From the IMG/VR virus record IMGVR_UViG_3300045020_000042, positions 1 to 57,355 of that record: a stretch of 57,355 nucleotides of DNA; one strand, given 5' to 3'. Shown here one piece after another: positions 25,114-34,659 of the stretch. The first letter of the stretch is position 1; each line of letters starts with the position of its first letter. The notes beneath the pieces were generated by a model. It was not told the origin of the DNA. It searched no databases and worked only from the letters and a program-made list of their open reading frames with translations. The DNA comes from a virus. Made by a program: the position numbers and the translations under genes.

Positions 25114-25288
25114 GATGCTTCCTCCTGTGCTTGATGACCTTGTCCCTCATGAGGATGTAGATCTGCAGCACGGTAAACACAAACGTTGAAAACAGCACCA
25201 GCCGAGACAGGGTAATCTGCTCGACGAAGTGCCCGATGACGGTCCCGAGCCAGGAGATCGCGACCATCCACCAAGAGTTTTTGTCCAT
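25091..25288 (-). CDS. Small membrane protein, candidate holin
   Basis: 65 residues with two hydrophobic stretches (about 8-24 and 29-47), then a strongly basic, His/Arg-rich tail, the usual C-terminal charge pattern of holins. It overlaps the endolysin start by 23 bases. GGGGATG precedes ATG 25288. The role rests on topology and context. Confidence 0.6.
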   Translation of the reverse strand: MDKNSWWMVAISWLGTVIGHFVEQITLSRLVLFSTFVFTVLQIYILMRDKVIKHRRKHRDHDHLQ

Positions 25289-25313
25289 GAATCATCCCCG
25301 TTGACTGCTTGTT

Positions 25314-26015
25314 TTAACGCCGGCGACGCGCTGCGATAAATCCTTGAGCCGCCATTGTGCTGACAGAGAACTGCACGTCCGCAACCAGATAGAAGGTGGT
25401 CGTGGACGTGATGTTGTACCTGGAAACGGGCGGCGCGTTTGTGAAGATCTGTCCAGTCAGTACGTTATAGTTGGTAATGCTTTTCGAAGGAGAGGCAGGG
25501 AGAGTCGCCGAGACAGAGTTGACCCCAACGACAGAGGTCGACGCGGTCGTGCTGGCCGCCGGGTCGAACTCGACGTTACCCCAGATCTCCCAGTCGCCGG
25601 CCGTCAGTGTGATTGACGTGATGTTTGCGGGGACACTAGCGGTCATTCCAATCGAGCCGCTCGTACCTATCACGATCTCGCCAATGCTTCCCGCGTTCGC
25701 GTTGTCACCCGCAGTCGTGCCTTTGATCCCGTTCGTCGTGGACGGCGAGATAAGACCGGTCGCGCTGATCGTCGTTGCGGCGACCGGCTCAGGCGTCGTG
25801 CTGCCGTAACCGGTCGAGGGCGGCGACGCGAACGTAGCGCCGTTGAGCGTAGCCGCGTTGATCGTGGTCCACGCAGGCGCCGAACCCGAGCCGGTCGAGA
25901 CGATCGCCTGGCCCGAGGATGACCCGGACGGGTTGATCAGCTGGACCGGAAGGGTCGTTGCGCTCAGCGCGAGGGTCGAGTAAAGAAGGGCCAGACACGC
26001 AAAGAGTTTTTTCAT
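25314..26015 (-). CDS. Tail-associated protein with predicted signal peptide
   Basis: 233 residues from ATG 26015 (AAGGTGA upstream). Residues 1-19 (MKK then a Leu/Ala stretch ending ALSA) look like a Sec signal peptide. The rest is a Ser/Thr/Ala/Gly-rich beta-structured protein, like tail fibre or virion-surface domains. A signal peptide on a structural-looking protein next to the tailspike is unusual. It could be exported, e.g. for superinfection exclusion, or could be a misread N-terminal hydrophobic stretch. Confidence 0.6.
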   Translation of the reverse strand: MKKLFACLALLYSTLALSATTLPVQLINPSGSSSGQAIVSTGSGSAPAWTTINAATLNGATFASPPSTGYGSTTPEPVAATTISATGLISPSTTNGIKGTTAGDNANAGSIGEIVIGTSGSIGMTASVPANITSITLTAGDWEIWGNVEFDPAASTTASTSVVGVNSVSATLPASPSKSITNYNVLTGQIFTNAPPVSRYNITSTTTFYLVADVQFSVSTMAAQGFIAARRRR

Positions 26016-26025
26016 GTGGTTCACC

Positions 26026-28059
26026 TTAGAGGTTAGATGTTGAGTTAGCGAGACCAGCGGCGAGGAACGTCATCCCGTCGAGCGACAGGTACTGGTTCTG
26101 ACCGGCCTGGATCGTGACGTTGCCCGCCGTATCGATCCAGACCTCGCCCGCGACGATCGAACCGCCACCGCGTGTAAGCGCCGGGAGCTTCACCTGCTGG
26201 TCCGGCTGGAACCCGGCGGGCAGCGTGAACATCAGCGTGCCGGGCGTCGTCGTGCCGTTCGCGAGCGTGCCAGCCAGGTGAACGACACCGTTCGCGTCCT
26301 TCATGAACCGGCCAGTAGACGTGGGAGCGGTCGGGCTGTTCGCCCAGGCGTTTGCGAACGTCGTAATGGACTTGATGACACCCATCGTACCGATGCCGTT
26401 ATCGATCACCGGAGCGGCGACGCTCGACCCGTACGTGTTCGGGCCGATCCGGGTATTGACCGCGGTTGTGTCAACCACGATCCCGGCAGAACCCGCGTTC
26501 GCGTTGAGGATCACGTTGTCCTCGACGTGTACGCCGATACAGTTGTTCAGGTGAACCACACCGGCGTTTGAGACCCCGCTGAAGATCGAGATCAGGTTAC
26601 CGCGGATCTCACCCGTCGACATGGTGCCGTTCTGACCCCGGATATCCACCGCGTACTGCTGCGCCCCGGTGAACGCTCCGCTCTGTTCGCAGTTGTTCCG
26701 CAGGAACTTGAACCGGGACCCCGAGTCGATCTGAAGCGCGCCGCCCGTGTTCGTGATGTTGTTGTTTTCCATCGTGAGCAGCGAGGCGCCGGCGGTGAGC
26801 GACGCGTAGATCCCAGTGTTTGCGCCACTGATCACGTTCTTATGGATCGTGTTCGAGTCCCCAGACGACTGCAGGTTGACGCCACCGATCAGCGTGCTGT
26901 GCTCAATAGCCGAGCCGAACATCGCGCCGTTCACGTTGTTCGCCGGGTTGTTGATGTGTAGAAACGCGGCGCCGCCTGCCTGGTCGGCCCCCATGATGTT
27001 CATACGCGAGAAAACTTTCTTCTTGACCGTGCACCCTACGGCCGACGTATTGATGTAGATCCCGTTCAGTCCATGCCGCGTACCGGTGTCTGGGTCGCCG
27101 AGTGCGAGACCGTTCCACTCCGTGCAGATATCGGGGTTGTTCGGGTCCGGGTTGTACTGGATCGTTGATACTATGGTTCCAGCGACCGGAAAGATGGATC
27201 CGAACGCTCCGTCTGCGTAGATGTTAACGGGTTCAGTGATAGGGATACAGTAGGGATTCGCGACGTCTTGCGACACTACGTAGGAGTTCGCCGCCGTCGC
27301 AAAGATGTTCGCCTTCCCGTAGGCCGGGATCGCAGCGAACATGGCCCTGAAGGCCGCGGAATCGTCGGTCGACCGGTTCCCCACGGCACCGTAGTCCTTC
27401 ACATCGTAGATGTCGAAGATCCGGTTGTAGAGCCGGCTGCTCGACGAGACGCTCGAGTCCGTTACGGTGCCCGCGCCAGGCGCGCCGATCGTCAGTACGG
27501 TCCCGCCCTTCACGTAGAGCTTCTGGGTACCGACCGGGATGCCGGCCGGGAACGTCAGGGTCTCGTTGTTCGCGCCGCCGAGCGTGAAGGTGTCTCCGCC
27601 CTGGGAGGCCGCGTCGAACTGGACCCAGAGGTTCCCCGCCGAGCCGTAGTTCTGAGAAAGCGTGACCGACGTCGGTCCCGGGCCGGCGACGAAGTCGACG
27701 CCTGCCACGAAGCCGACCTGACCGCCCGACCCCTTCTCATCGGTCTCGTTCCCGACGGCCGGACCGGAGTTCGAGGTGATGTTATTGACGGTCCAGTACG
27801 GGTTCGTCGGTGGGTTCGTATCGGTCGCTGGCGACAGGACGAACTTGTACGCGACAGACGGGAGCAGCCAGATCGACGCCTGGCCGTTCGCGTCGAGAAT
27901 GATTGGGTTCGCGTTCGCCACCAGCCCGGTCGAGTCCGTGTAGGTCGCGATCGGGTTCGTGGTGCCGGCAGCGTAGGTGAACAGCTGGCCACCAGCGACG
28001 GGCGAGCCGTTCTGGTTGAACTGTTGCAGCGCAAGCGGTGCAAGTTGGACGGTTGACAT
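26026..28059 (-). CDS. Tailspike / tail fibre with right-handed beta-helix
   Basis: 677 residues. An N-terminal head-binding-like part (residues 1-100) resembles other podovirus tail fibre anchors. Repeating short strands with Asn and Gly turns (residues 330-560) form a beta-helix, as in pectate-lyase-type tailspikes. The C-terminal domain is a distinct beta-rich module. It likely binds and degrades a host polysaccharide, but I cannot place catalytic Asp/Glu residues. Confidence 0.8.
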   Translation of the reverse strand: MSTVQLAPLALQQFNQNGSPVAGGQLFTYAAGTTNPIATYTDSTGLVANANPIILDANGQASIWLLPSVAYKFVLSPATDTNPPTNPYWTVNNITSNSGPAVGNETDEKGSGGQVGFVAGVDFVAGPGPTSVTLSQNYGSAGNLWVQFDAASQGGDTFTLGGANNETLTFPAGIPVGTQKLYVKGGTVLTIGAPGAGTVTDSSVSSSSRLYNRIFDIYDVKDYGAVGNRSTDDSAAFRAMFAAIPAYGKANIFATAANSYVVSQDVANPYCIPITEPVNIYADGAFGSIFPVAGTIVSTIQYNPDPNNPDICTEWNGLALGDPDTGTRHGLNGIYINTSAVGCTVKKKVFSRMNIMGADQAGGAAFLHINNPANNVNGAMFGSAIEHSTLIGGVNLQSSGDSNTIHKNVISGANTGIYASLTAGASLLTMENNNITNTGGALQIDSGSRFKFLRNNCEQSGAFTGAQQYAVDIRGQNGTMSTGEIRGNLISIFSGVSNAGVVHLNNCIGVHVEDNVILNANAGSAGIVVDTTAVNTRIGPNTYGSSVAAPVIDNGIGTMGVIKSITTFANAWANSPTAPTSTGRFMKDANGVVHLAGTLANGTTTPGTLMFTLPAGFQPDQQVKLPALTRGGGSIVAGEVWIDTAGNVTIQAGQNQYLSLDGMTFLAAGLANSTSNL

Positions 28060-28081
28060 CAGAGTTTTACCCCGTTATTAG

Positions 28082-28519
28082 TTAGTAGCTGAGATTCGCA
28101 TCGACCGAGATTGTCATGTTTGGAGTCGTTGCGCCGACGAGCTGCACCCGCCAAACTGCGGGCAGAAAATCCGATGCGGACAGGTTCGCAGCCACGGTCT
28201 CACCCGGATAGACCTTAAGGACCACGACCCCGGTCGCTGCGAGCGCGGTACTCGAGAGGATGGTATAGTAGTTGCCGAACGCGTCCTTGCCCTGCAGGTT
28301 CACCGTGTAGGTGCCTGAGGTGAACGCGCTGACATTGACGACTAGGTGCAACCCCTTCCAGCTAGCGTTCTGCTGGTCGTTCGAATTCACGGTCGTTGCG
28401 GTCTGAACAGCCGCGGGGAAGATCGTGACCTGCTGGTTCGGGGCCTGCTGGGCCTGAGCGGGCGCCGACAGGAGACAGGCAGCGATCGTGAGAACGAGTG
28501 CGGTAAGCAGTGCTTTCAT
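28082..28519 (-). CDS. Secreted beta-sandwich-like protein beside the tailspike
   Basis: 145 residues. Residues 1-23 form a classical Sec signal peptide ending APAQA. The mature part is a small, Val/Thr/Ala/Asn-rich beta protein without Cys, Ig-like in appearance. AAGGAG precedes ATG 28519. It is the second exported-looking product in the tail operon. Function unknown. Confidence 0.65.
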   Translation of the reverse strand: MKALLTALVLTIAACLLSAPAQAQQAPNQQVTIFPAAVQTATTVNSNDQQNASWKGLHLVVNVSAFTSGTYTVNLQGKDAFGNYYTILSSTALAATGVVVLKVYPGETVAANLSASDFLPAVWRVQLVGATTPNMTISVDANLSY

Positions 28520-28529
28520 GGTACTCTCC

Positions 28530-29870
28530 TTAGAAGTCGGGCAGTTCTTTGAAACCCAGCGACTTGGCCTTCGGGATCAGCTTCTCGAGATCCTTGCCGA
28601 CGTCGGTGCGCAGGATACGGTCCTGGTACTTGATCCGTTCGGCGGCCGCGTACGCCTCAGCGATCGCGTCGTGAACGTCTGACCCCTGGGCGGTCACCGT
28701 GCAGACGTACGGCCCCGAGGTCTTGTAAACCATGTCTTTGATCACCTTGCCGTGGCTCATGCACGGGCCCTCCTCGATGATCATTGCGGCCGGGGAGACG
28801 TACTCCCACACCTCCTCGATCCCGGTAATCAGCGAGCCAACGGCCTCCATGTGGTCATGCGTCGGCTGCGGGTACGGCGGCTTCGCCATGACGAGACAGA
28901 TAGCGGGCCGCTCATCAACGACCAGCGAGTCGTAGCCGTTAGCGAGATCGCTCATCCACTCGATCGGGTCGCAGCGGTGGCAATGAAGGAACGCGAAGAT
29001 CTCCGGGTAGCCGAAGCGCGCGCTGACCTCGAACGGGACGTACTTCCCCTTCTTCGTGACTGCGCCGCCGACCGCGAAGTCACCGACGTGACCCATCTCA
29101 ACGAGCGTCTCCTCGAACCGCATGAGATGGTCAGACAGCACGCTCTCGGCCGTGTCGGTGTAGTATTTCGTGAGATCTCCCATCTCACCGGTCGACGGGC
29201 CGTAGTTCTCGTTCATGAGCTTCTTGTACTCAACGCTCACGTTATGCGCCTTCGAGAACCCGTTCGGGCCGCACCAGGCCGAGACACCAAGCTCCATGAG
29301 CAGGTCTGCCTTCTCCTGCAGCATGAGTTGACCCTTGATCTTCGCGCCCTGGGTCTTCTTCGACTCGAGAAACGCGACCAGGTCGGCCGGATCGTGCGCG
29401 ACGTAGGTGAGACTCTTGTCCTCCTCGTCGCCCATCGGCTTCATGACCATCGGGTCCTGGCACTTCCACGCGTACGCGATCGTGGCGTCGAGCGTCGGGA
29501 AGATCTTGTACTCGGGAACTTCGAAGCCGAACTTCTCAAAGAGCTTCATCCCGGCCCCGCGATCGTGCTCGAGCGTCATGCTCTTGACGGTCGGCCCGAA
29601 GACCCGCCAGCCGCGATTCTTCCACTTCTCGAGCGCGGTCGTGACCTGCCGGTCGTTGAACATGTTCACGACCAGGCCGTCCTTACCGACCCAGAGCATA
29701 GCCTTCGGCCAGTCCTTCACCTTGGTGATACCGGCGAAGCCCTTTCCGTCAAGCGGCTGCATCCCGCCGTCGCCGGGTCGTTGCCACCACTGGACCTCAT
29801 GGCCTCCTTCGGCCGCACGGTACGCGAGGTCCAGGCCCATGCAGTCGGGGTCGACAATCAGCACTCGCAT
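28530..29870 (-). CDS. PurD-like ATP-grasp ligase
   Basis: 446 residues from ATG 29870. The N-terminus (MRVLIVDPDCMG) and the central ATP-grasp region (MVMKPMGDEEDKSLTY and GQLMLQEKADLLMELGV) resemble phosphoribosylamine-glycine ligase (PurD), as do GGAVTKKGKYVPFEVSARF and the acidic metal-binding patch. Cellular PurD makes glycinamide ribotide. Whether this protein does so or a related ligation, such as a DNA-base or cell-surface modification, is unknown. It lies between ejection and tail genes. Confidence 0.75.
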   Translation of the reverse strand: MRVLIVDPDCMGLDLAYRAAEGGHEVQWWQRPGDGGMQPLDGKGFAGITKVKDWPKAMLWVGKDGLVVNMFNDRQVTTALEKWKNRGWRVFGPTVKSMTLEHDRGAGMKLFEKFGFEVPEYKIFPTLDATIAYAWKCQDPMVMKPMGDEEDKSLTYVAHDPADLVAFLESKKTQGAKIKGQLMLQEKADLLMELGVSAWCGPNGFSKAHNVSVEYKKLMNENYGPSTGEMGDLTKYYTDTAESVLSDHLMRFEETLVEMGHVGDFAVGGAVTKKGKYVPFEVSARFGYPEIFAFLHCHRCDPIEWMSDLANGYDSLVVDERPAICLVMAKPPYPQPTHDHMEAVGSLITGIEEVWEYVSPAAMIIEEGPCMSHGKVIKDMVYKTSGPYVCTVTAQGSDVHDAIAEAYAAAERIKYQDRILRTDVGKDLEKLIPKAKSLGFKELPDF

Positions 29871-29871
29871 G

Positions 29872-30054
29872 TTACTTCTTCCCTTTGATCTTCGAACCCG
29901 ACTGGCGCGACTTGCTGTACGCGATCGCGACATCGATCTTCTGCGCCTTCGCCTTCCCGAACTTCTTCTCCATCTTTGCGTGGTGAGGACCCTTTGACAG
30001 CTCGGAGATGTTCGAACTGATCGTTTTCTTCGACTTTCCCGCTTTGAGTGGCAT
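29872..30054 (-). CDS. Small basic phage protein
   Basis: 60 residues from ATG 30054 with AGGAGAG. Lys-rich (about one quarter), helical with no motif. Small basic proteins of this kind recur between virion genes and may be packaged. A second frame, opening at ATG 30127 with a CxxC, overlaps it and is not called. Confidence 0.6.
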   Translation of the reverse strand: MPLKAGKSKKTISSNISELSKGPHHAKMEKKFGKAKAQKIDVAIAYSKSRQSGSKIKGKK

Positions 30055-30129
30055 GATCTTCTCTCCTGATGACGCCAAAATCACACTGGCAGCATGAGAC
30101 GTCGCGGCCGCAGAGTCCGCAATCCATGG

Positions 30130-30273
30130 TTAATACCTCTTCTTGCGTGGCTTGTCGACGTTCTTCAACGCCGTCTTCACGATCTTAGTCTTCAACCCCT
30201 TCGCGGGGTTCGGCTCGGCCTGAGGTTTCGGAGACTTCATCTGTTTCACGCTTTTCATTCCGATCTTCTTCAT
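30130..30273 (-). CDS. Small basic protein
   Basis: 47 residues. It starts at the ATG overlapping the previous stop (TGATG) and ends at 30130. Nearly all Lys/Met/Pro/Gln in the first half. Translational coupling with the ejection protein gene supports it; function unknown. Confidence 0.55.
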   Translation of the reverse strand: MKKIGMKSVKQMKSPKPQAEPNPAKGLKTKIVKTALKNVDKPRKKRY

Positions 30274-33185
30274 CACTGACCCTCAGCTGGTTGAGGTTGA
30301 GCGGCCTGGTTCGCTGACCGGAGCGCGGCGGCCGCGGCCTGCGCTGGTTTCTTCCCACTGATGATATTCGCGACGATCTGCAGCGCACCCGGGCTCTTGG
30401 TATCAAGGTTCGCGAGGTCTTGCATCTCACGCACCGAGAAGTCGCTCGTCATCACGCTAGCGAGCTTCCCGTACGCGCCCCTGCGCGTGAAGTCCGTGAT
30501 CGCGTTCAAGATCGTCTTCTTCGCCCCCACTGAGACCGCGTCAACGGCGGCGTTTGCGGCGTTCTTAGCCGCTTCCTCTCCGACGTCGCCGACTCGCGCA
30601 GCCTTCGGCGCACCGAGGCGTCCTGTCGCGTCAAGGACGTCGAGGAACCGGCCGAAGCCCTGGTAGACCTTCGTCGGGTCGGCGCCTTGCGCCTCGGCGG
30701 ACTTCTGGATCATGGTGCGCAGGTTCGCTGCCTCCTTCGGGTTCGGCTCGAGCGCGTCGCGCAGCGTCGTCCCACGCGTCGTCAGCGTCTCGCCGCGGCT
30801 CGGCTTCAGCGCGGAATTCAGCTTGTCCTCGAGGTACGAGCGTACCACGTTCGGGAACGTGGTTTTATCGCTCTTGTTGAACGCGTCGGCGATCGTTGCG
30901 ATCCGCTCGGGGGTGGCGTTCTTTCCCTGCAGCTCGCTCGCGACCCTGCTAGCAACCGCTTCCTTCTGCGCGTCCGCGCCTCGGCCGGCCAGCTTACCGA
31001 TCGGCCCCTTCATCATCGGGTCGATGACCTCCTTGCTGATCTGCTCGTAGATCTGACGGCCGTTGCGGATCGCCGGTGACACGTCCTTGATCAGGTTATC
31101 AAGGTCCGAGATGTGGCTGCCGATCACACCGGCCTGGGTACGCTGCTCCGGGGTCGGGTTCAGGCCGAGCATGGTCTTGTCGCGGTTCGCCTTGTAGATG
31201 CTCTCGAGCTGTGACGGCAGGACGATCGGACGCCCACCGGGCGCGAGCTCGTCCCGGTACTGCTGAAGGATCTTGCCCTCGGGCGTGTCGCCAGCGAGCC
31301 GGATCTGACTGTCGATCTTTGACAAGAGGCCGCTGACCTTCGTCTGGATCTGCGGCAGGTTCTTCTGGGCGAGCCGGTCTGCGGCGTTCTCGAGGTCGCG
31401 TTGCGACGCATCGAGCTGCGCGCGGAACTGGTTCGCACGGTTCACGGCCTCGTAGGTGCCCGACTTGCCCTCGTCGGCGCGCATATCGTGACGCTCGGCC
31501 TTCGTGCGTTGAGTCCACGTCGTCTGCGTGTTGCCTTCCTCGTCCTTGTACGCACCCTTCCTGATCGCCTTGTTCATCAGGTTAATCTGCTCGTTCGCGA
31601 ACTGATGCAGCTTACCAGCGACTTGCACCGCGCTGTTGCGCGAGTCGCTGAGCGCCACGATCTTCGACGGCAGCGACTTCACCGTGTCGGTCAGGTCAAG
31701 CGCCTCGGTGTCGCTCGCGCGCTGACCCTGATAGTGCGGCCCTGCGGCCTCCGTACGGTACTCCTGAGCGTCGCGGATGACCTTGTCCGCGGCCTCCTGC
31801 GCGGCGTTCGCGGCCTCCTGGGTCCCGGTGTTCGTCCCGCCGATCTTCGCGAGGTTGTTCCGCGCGGCGTCCTCGACCTGCTGCGGTCGCTCGGCGAGCG
31901 CGTTCTGGATCTTGTTCCCGCTTGCAGGCGCCGCGGCGACGTCAGACGTAAGGGTGTGCAGCTGCTGGCTGCCGGCAAGCGCCTCCGGGCCCAGCAGCGG
32001 GATCCCCTGCCGTTGCGACTCGGTCAGCAGCTCCCGGGCCTTGTTCCAGTCCTCGGGTGAGTTGGCCTGTACCGCCTTCTGGAGGAGCCTCGCGGCGTTG
32101 ACCGTCGCACGGTCCGACGACTGCAGGAGGTTCGCGACGCTCAACGGCGCCATGCCGCCCGTCAGGCCGATGATGAACTGACCGAGCGGGCTGGCGCCGC
32201 TCTCCCGGGCCGTTCCCGCTGCGCCTGCGCCCGTCGCGGCCGCTGCAGCCTGCTGAACGGGCTGTTGGCTCAGTTGGGCGAGCGCGTTCTGAGCGATCGG
32301 GTTCGCCACGACCTTGCTGGCCTGACCAGCGAGCCCAGCGCCCGTGAGCGTGCTTGCGACGCCGCCTTGAACGTCGGAGAGGACGCGCTCGGTCGGCGTC
32401 GCAGGCTGCGGCAGCCCAGCCGCGGTCAGCGCGTTCTGCGTCACCTGGGACGGCAGCGCGAGCTGAGGGATGTTCGTACTGGCCAGCGCGTTGACGCCAC
32501 GGATTCCAGCGTTGATCCCCGTGTTCAGTAGATCGCCGATCCCGGTGATTGGGCTCGCTGCGCCAGCCGCGACCGCCCGAGTCCCCAGCCCGACGCCTCG
32601 GACGTCTGACTGCAGCTGGGTGGGTTCCTGATAGTCGTCGGCCGGCGCCGCAGCGGCCGGCGTGTCGGTGACACCGTCGAACTGGTCAAACGGGTTCGTG
32701 GTCTTCGAGCCAGGCACGCCGGCGACGGTCGCGGCCGAAGCGGCGACCTTCGTAGCATACTGGTTATCCTCAGCGTAACCCTTCAGCCCGGTCGTGAACT
32801 TCTTGACGTCGTTACCTGCGTCGACCGCGTTCGGGTATTTCGTCTTGACCAGGTCGACGTAGTGGTCCGCGAACGCGTCTGGGCTCTCGAACTTCGCGTA
32901 TGAGTCGGTCGACCCGGTCTGGTTGTCCTTTGCCGCTACCCCCGTCTTTGACTTGATATTTCCCAGGTTGTTCGTCCCTGGGATGATTGACTTGCCCCAT
33001 CGCGTTTCTTCGCCCCATTGGCCCAGGATCAGGTCGGGGTCGATGCCCAGCGCCTTGCCGGCCTTCTCCGCGGCTGCGCCGTACTTCGCCTTGAACGACG
33101 CGGGGTCTCCGGACATGCCGGTAGTGTCCGGAGTCGACGTGGTCGAGCCGGTAGTGCCGTCAAACTGGTCGAAGACGTTTGCCAT
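30273..33185 (-). CDS. Large ejection (injection) protein with N-terminal muramidase-like domain
   Basis: 970 residues. Residues 35-125 look like a glucosaminidase/muramidase domain: GQWGEETRWGKS contains a catalytic-type Glu, and NNLGNIKSK follows. The remaining 800 residues are long, helical and coiled-coil rich, like the internal virion proteins ejected by podoviruses. The N-terminal domain probably locally degrades peptidoglycan during DNA entry. The start is translationally coupled to the preceding gene; no Shine-Dalgarno is seen (TGATCATG junction). Confidence 0.78.
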   Translation of the reverse strand: MANVFDQFDGTTGSTTSTPDTTGMSGDPASFKAKYGAAAEKAGKALGIDPDLILGQWGEETRWGKSIIPGTNNLGNIKSKTGVAAKDNQTGSTDSYAKFESPDAFADHYVDLVKTKYPNAVDAGNDVKKFTTGLKGYAEDNQYATKVAASAATVAGVPGSKTTNPFDQFDGVTDTPAAAAPADDYQEPTQLQSDVRGVGLGTRAVAAGAASPITGIGDLLNTGINAGIRGVNALASTNIPQLALPSQVTQNALTAAGLPQPATPTERVLSDVQGGVASTLTGAGLAGQASKVVANPIAQNALAQLSQQPVQQAAAAATGAGAAGTARESGASPLGQFIIGLTGGMAPLSVANLLQSSDRATVNAARLLQKAVQANSPEDWNKARELLTESQRQGIPLLGPEALAGSQQLHTLTSDVAAAPASGNKIQNALAERPQQVEDAARNNLAKIGGTNTGTQEAANAAQEAADKVIRDAQEYRTEAAGPHYQGQRASDTEALDLTDTVKSLPSKIVALSDSRNSAVQVAGKLHQFANEQINLMNKAIRKGAYKDEEGNTQTTWTQRTKAERHDMRADEGKSGTYEAVNRANQFRAQLDASQRDLENAADRLAQKNLPQIQTKVSGLLSKIDSQIRLAGDTPEGKILQQYRDELAPGGRPIVLPSQLESIYKANRDKTMLGLNPTPEQRTQAGVIGSHISDLDNLIKDVSPAIRNGRQIYEQISKEVIDPMMKGPIGKLAGRGADAQKEAVASRVASELQGKNATPERIATIADAFNKSDKTTFPNVVRSYLEDKLNSALKPSRGETLTTRGTTLRDALEPNPKEAANLRTMIQKSAEAQGADPTKVYQGFGRFLDVLDATGRLGAPKAARVGDVGEEAAKNAANAAVDAVSVGAKKTILNAITDFTRRGAYGKLASVMTSDFSVREMQDLANLDTKSPGALQIVANIISGKKPAQAAAAALRSANQAAQPQPAEGQ

Positions 33186-33187
33186 GA

Positions 33188-34657
33188 TCAGGGGAGGTAT
33201 CCGTATTTAGCCTTGAACTGGTCCTTTGCTTCCGGGTGCGCCTTCAAGTAGTCGATCGCGGCCTGCGGAGCCTTTTCTTTACCCCCGCCTGAGCTGGCCT
33301 CCTGCTTCTTGACGAAGTCCTTCAACGTCGCCTTCGGATTCTTGCTCGCCTGCAGGTTATCGATGTCCTCGACCGTGAACGGCACGGCTTGCTTCGTCTG
33401 GTTCACGATCTTCGTGGCCAGGTCCTTCGCCGACTGCGGCGCGCGATCGTTCGACTGGATCACGTCCATGGCGCCTTCGACGATCTGCCGGGTCTCAGCG
33501 AGCTTGTAGGCCTTCGTCAGGTTCGTGTCGCCTTCCTTGAAGACGATCGCGTCCATCTGGTGCGTGAGCGAACCGCTCGGCGCCAGGCCCTGGGACTCGA
33601 GCGTGGCTAGGTTCCGCTGCAGGCCCGCGATCTTCACGTTGTACGTCTGTGCCTCTTGCGACGTCACTGTGTTTGCAAGCACGTTCTTCGGTGCGTCAAG
33701 CAGCGATGGTCCAGCGGTCGAACCACCGAAGATCCCGGAGCTGGAGGTCGTCGGTCCGCGTGCGATGTTCGAGATGTCGCGCATCGCCAGACCGGCCGAC
33801 GACAGCGCACGGTTCACGTACACGGCCTCTCGGGCGCCAAACGGCGTGCCCTTGGCACCGCCCGGAGCTGTCTCCTTAGCCACGTGGTCGGCGACCGCCT
33901 TCTTGTACTCAGGCGTGTCCTTGCCGTACGTCGCCGCGGCCTCCTTCATGAACGGCGTCTCCTGCGCAGCCTCGGTGCGAGTGTTGTCGTTATTCTCGAG
34001 CCGGACCTCGCGATCCTGCTGGACCTGCAGCGCGCTCTGCTGACGACGCTCATCGAGCACGCGCTTGTACCCCGGAGCGGCTGCGACAAACGCACGGTTC
34101 ATGTCCGGGTTAAACGGCCCCTGGAACCGCTGCGCCTGCTGCGGTAGCAGCGTGCCGTCCTGCTGCGCCTGGTTGACCGCGTCGTTCCGTTCCTTCGACA
34201 CGATCTTCGTGGCCTCAGCGGCCGGCGTCCCGCTCGCGACCAGGTCGTCATACCGGACCTGCGCGTTCGTGGCGATCTCCTGGAGCCGGTCGGTCTGGTT
34301 ATCGTTCACCTGCAACCCGAGCAGCCGTTGGTGGATCTGGTTCGTCAGCGCCGCCTGGCGTTGCTGCTCGTACCGCGCCAGGTTGTTCTGTAGAGTTATC
34401 CCCGCCTCGGGGTTGATCGTCGTGATCTTCCCGATAGTCTCTTGGGTCGGCAGTCCGTTGTCACCAACGGCCCCCGGCTGCCTCAGGATGTCGAGCATCG
34501 CGTTCTTCTGCTGGGCCTGTTGCTGGGCATCGGCGACCTGCAGCTGCGTGAGCTGGTTCTTGTACTGCAGCTGCTGCAGCGCAGCCTGGCCCTGAGGCGT
34601 GAGAGCCTCAGGGAATTTGTACCCCAGAGGGATGCTTGCATCAACGGTATCAGCCAT
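33188..34657 (-). CDS. Internal virion / ejection protein
   Basis: 489 residues, mostly helical, Gln/Ala-rich in the first 100 and coiled-coil-like. Its position between the larger and smaller ejection proteins matches P22 gp20-like or gp7-like cargo. No enzymatic motif is visible. The start follows the same TGATCATG junction without a strong ribosome-binding site. Confidence 0.7.
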   Translation of the reverse strand: MADTVDASIPLGYKFPEALTPQGQAALQQLQYKNQLTQLQVADAQQQAQQKNAMLDILRQPGAVGDNGLPTQETIGKITTINPEAGITLQNNLARYEQQRQAALTNQIHQRLLGLQVNDNQTDRLQEIATNAQVRYDDLVASGTPAAEATKIVSKERNDAVNQAQQDGTLLPQQAQRFQGPFNPDMNRAFVAAAPGYKRVLDERRQQSALQVQQDREVRLENNDNTRTEAAQETPFMKEAAATYGKDTPEYKKAVADHVAKETAPGGAKGTPFGAREAVYVNRALSSAGLAMRDISNIARGPTTSSSGIFGGSTAGPSLLDAPKNVLANTVTSQEAQTYNVKIAGLQRNLATLESQGLAPSGSLTHQMDAIVFKEGDTNLTKAYKLAETRQIVEGAMDVIQSNDRAPQSAKDLATKIVNQTKQAVPFTVEDIDNLQASKNPKATLKDFVKKQEASSGGGKEKAPQAAIDYLKAHPEAKDQFKAKYGYLP

Positions 34658-34659
34658 GA

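Noticed and set aside
29858-30127. Cys-rich 89-codon frame starting with a CxxC-like segment
   Set aside because: It overlaps the better supported basic gene at 29872-30054 for almost its full length; only the first 20 codons look protein-like. A short zinc-finger product is not excluded.
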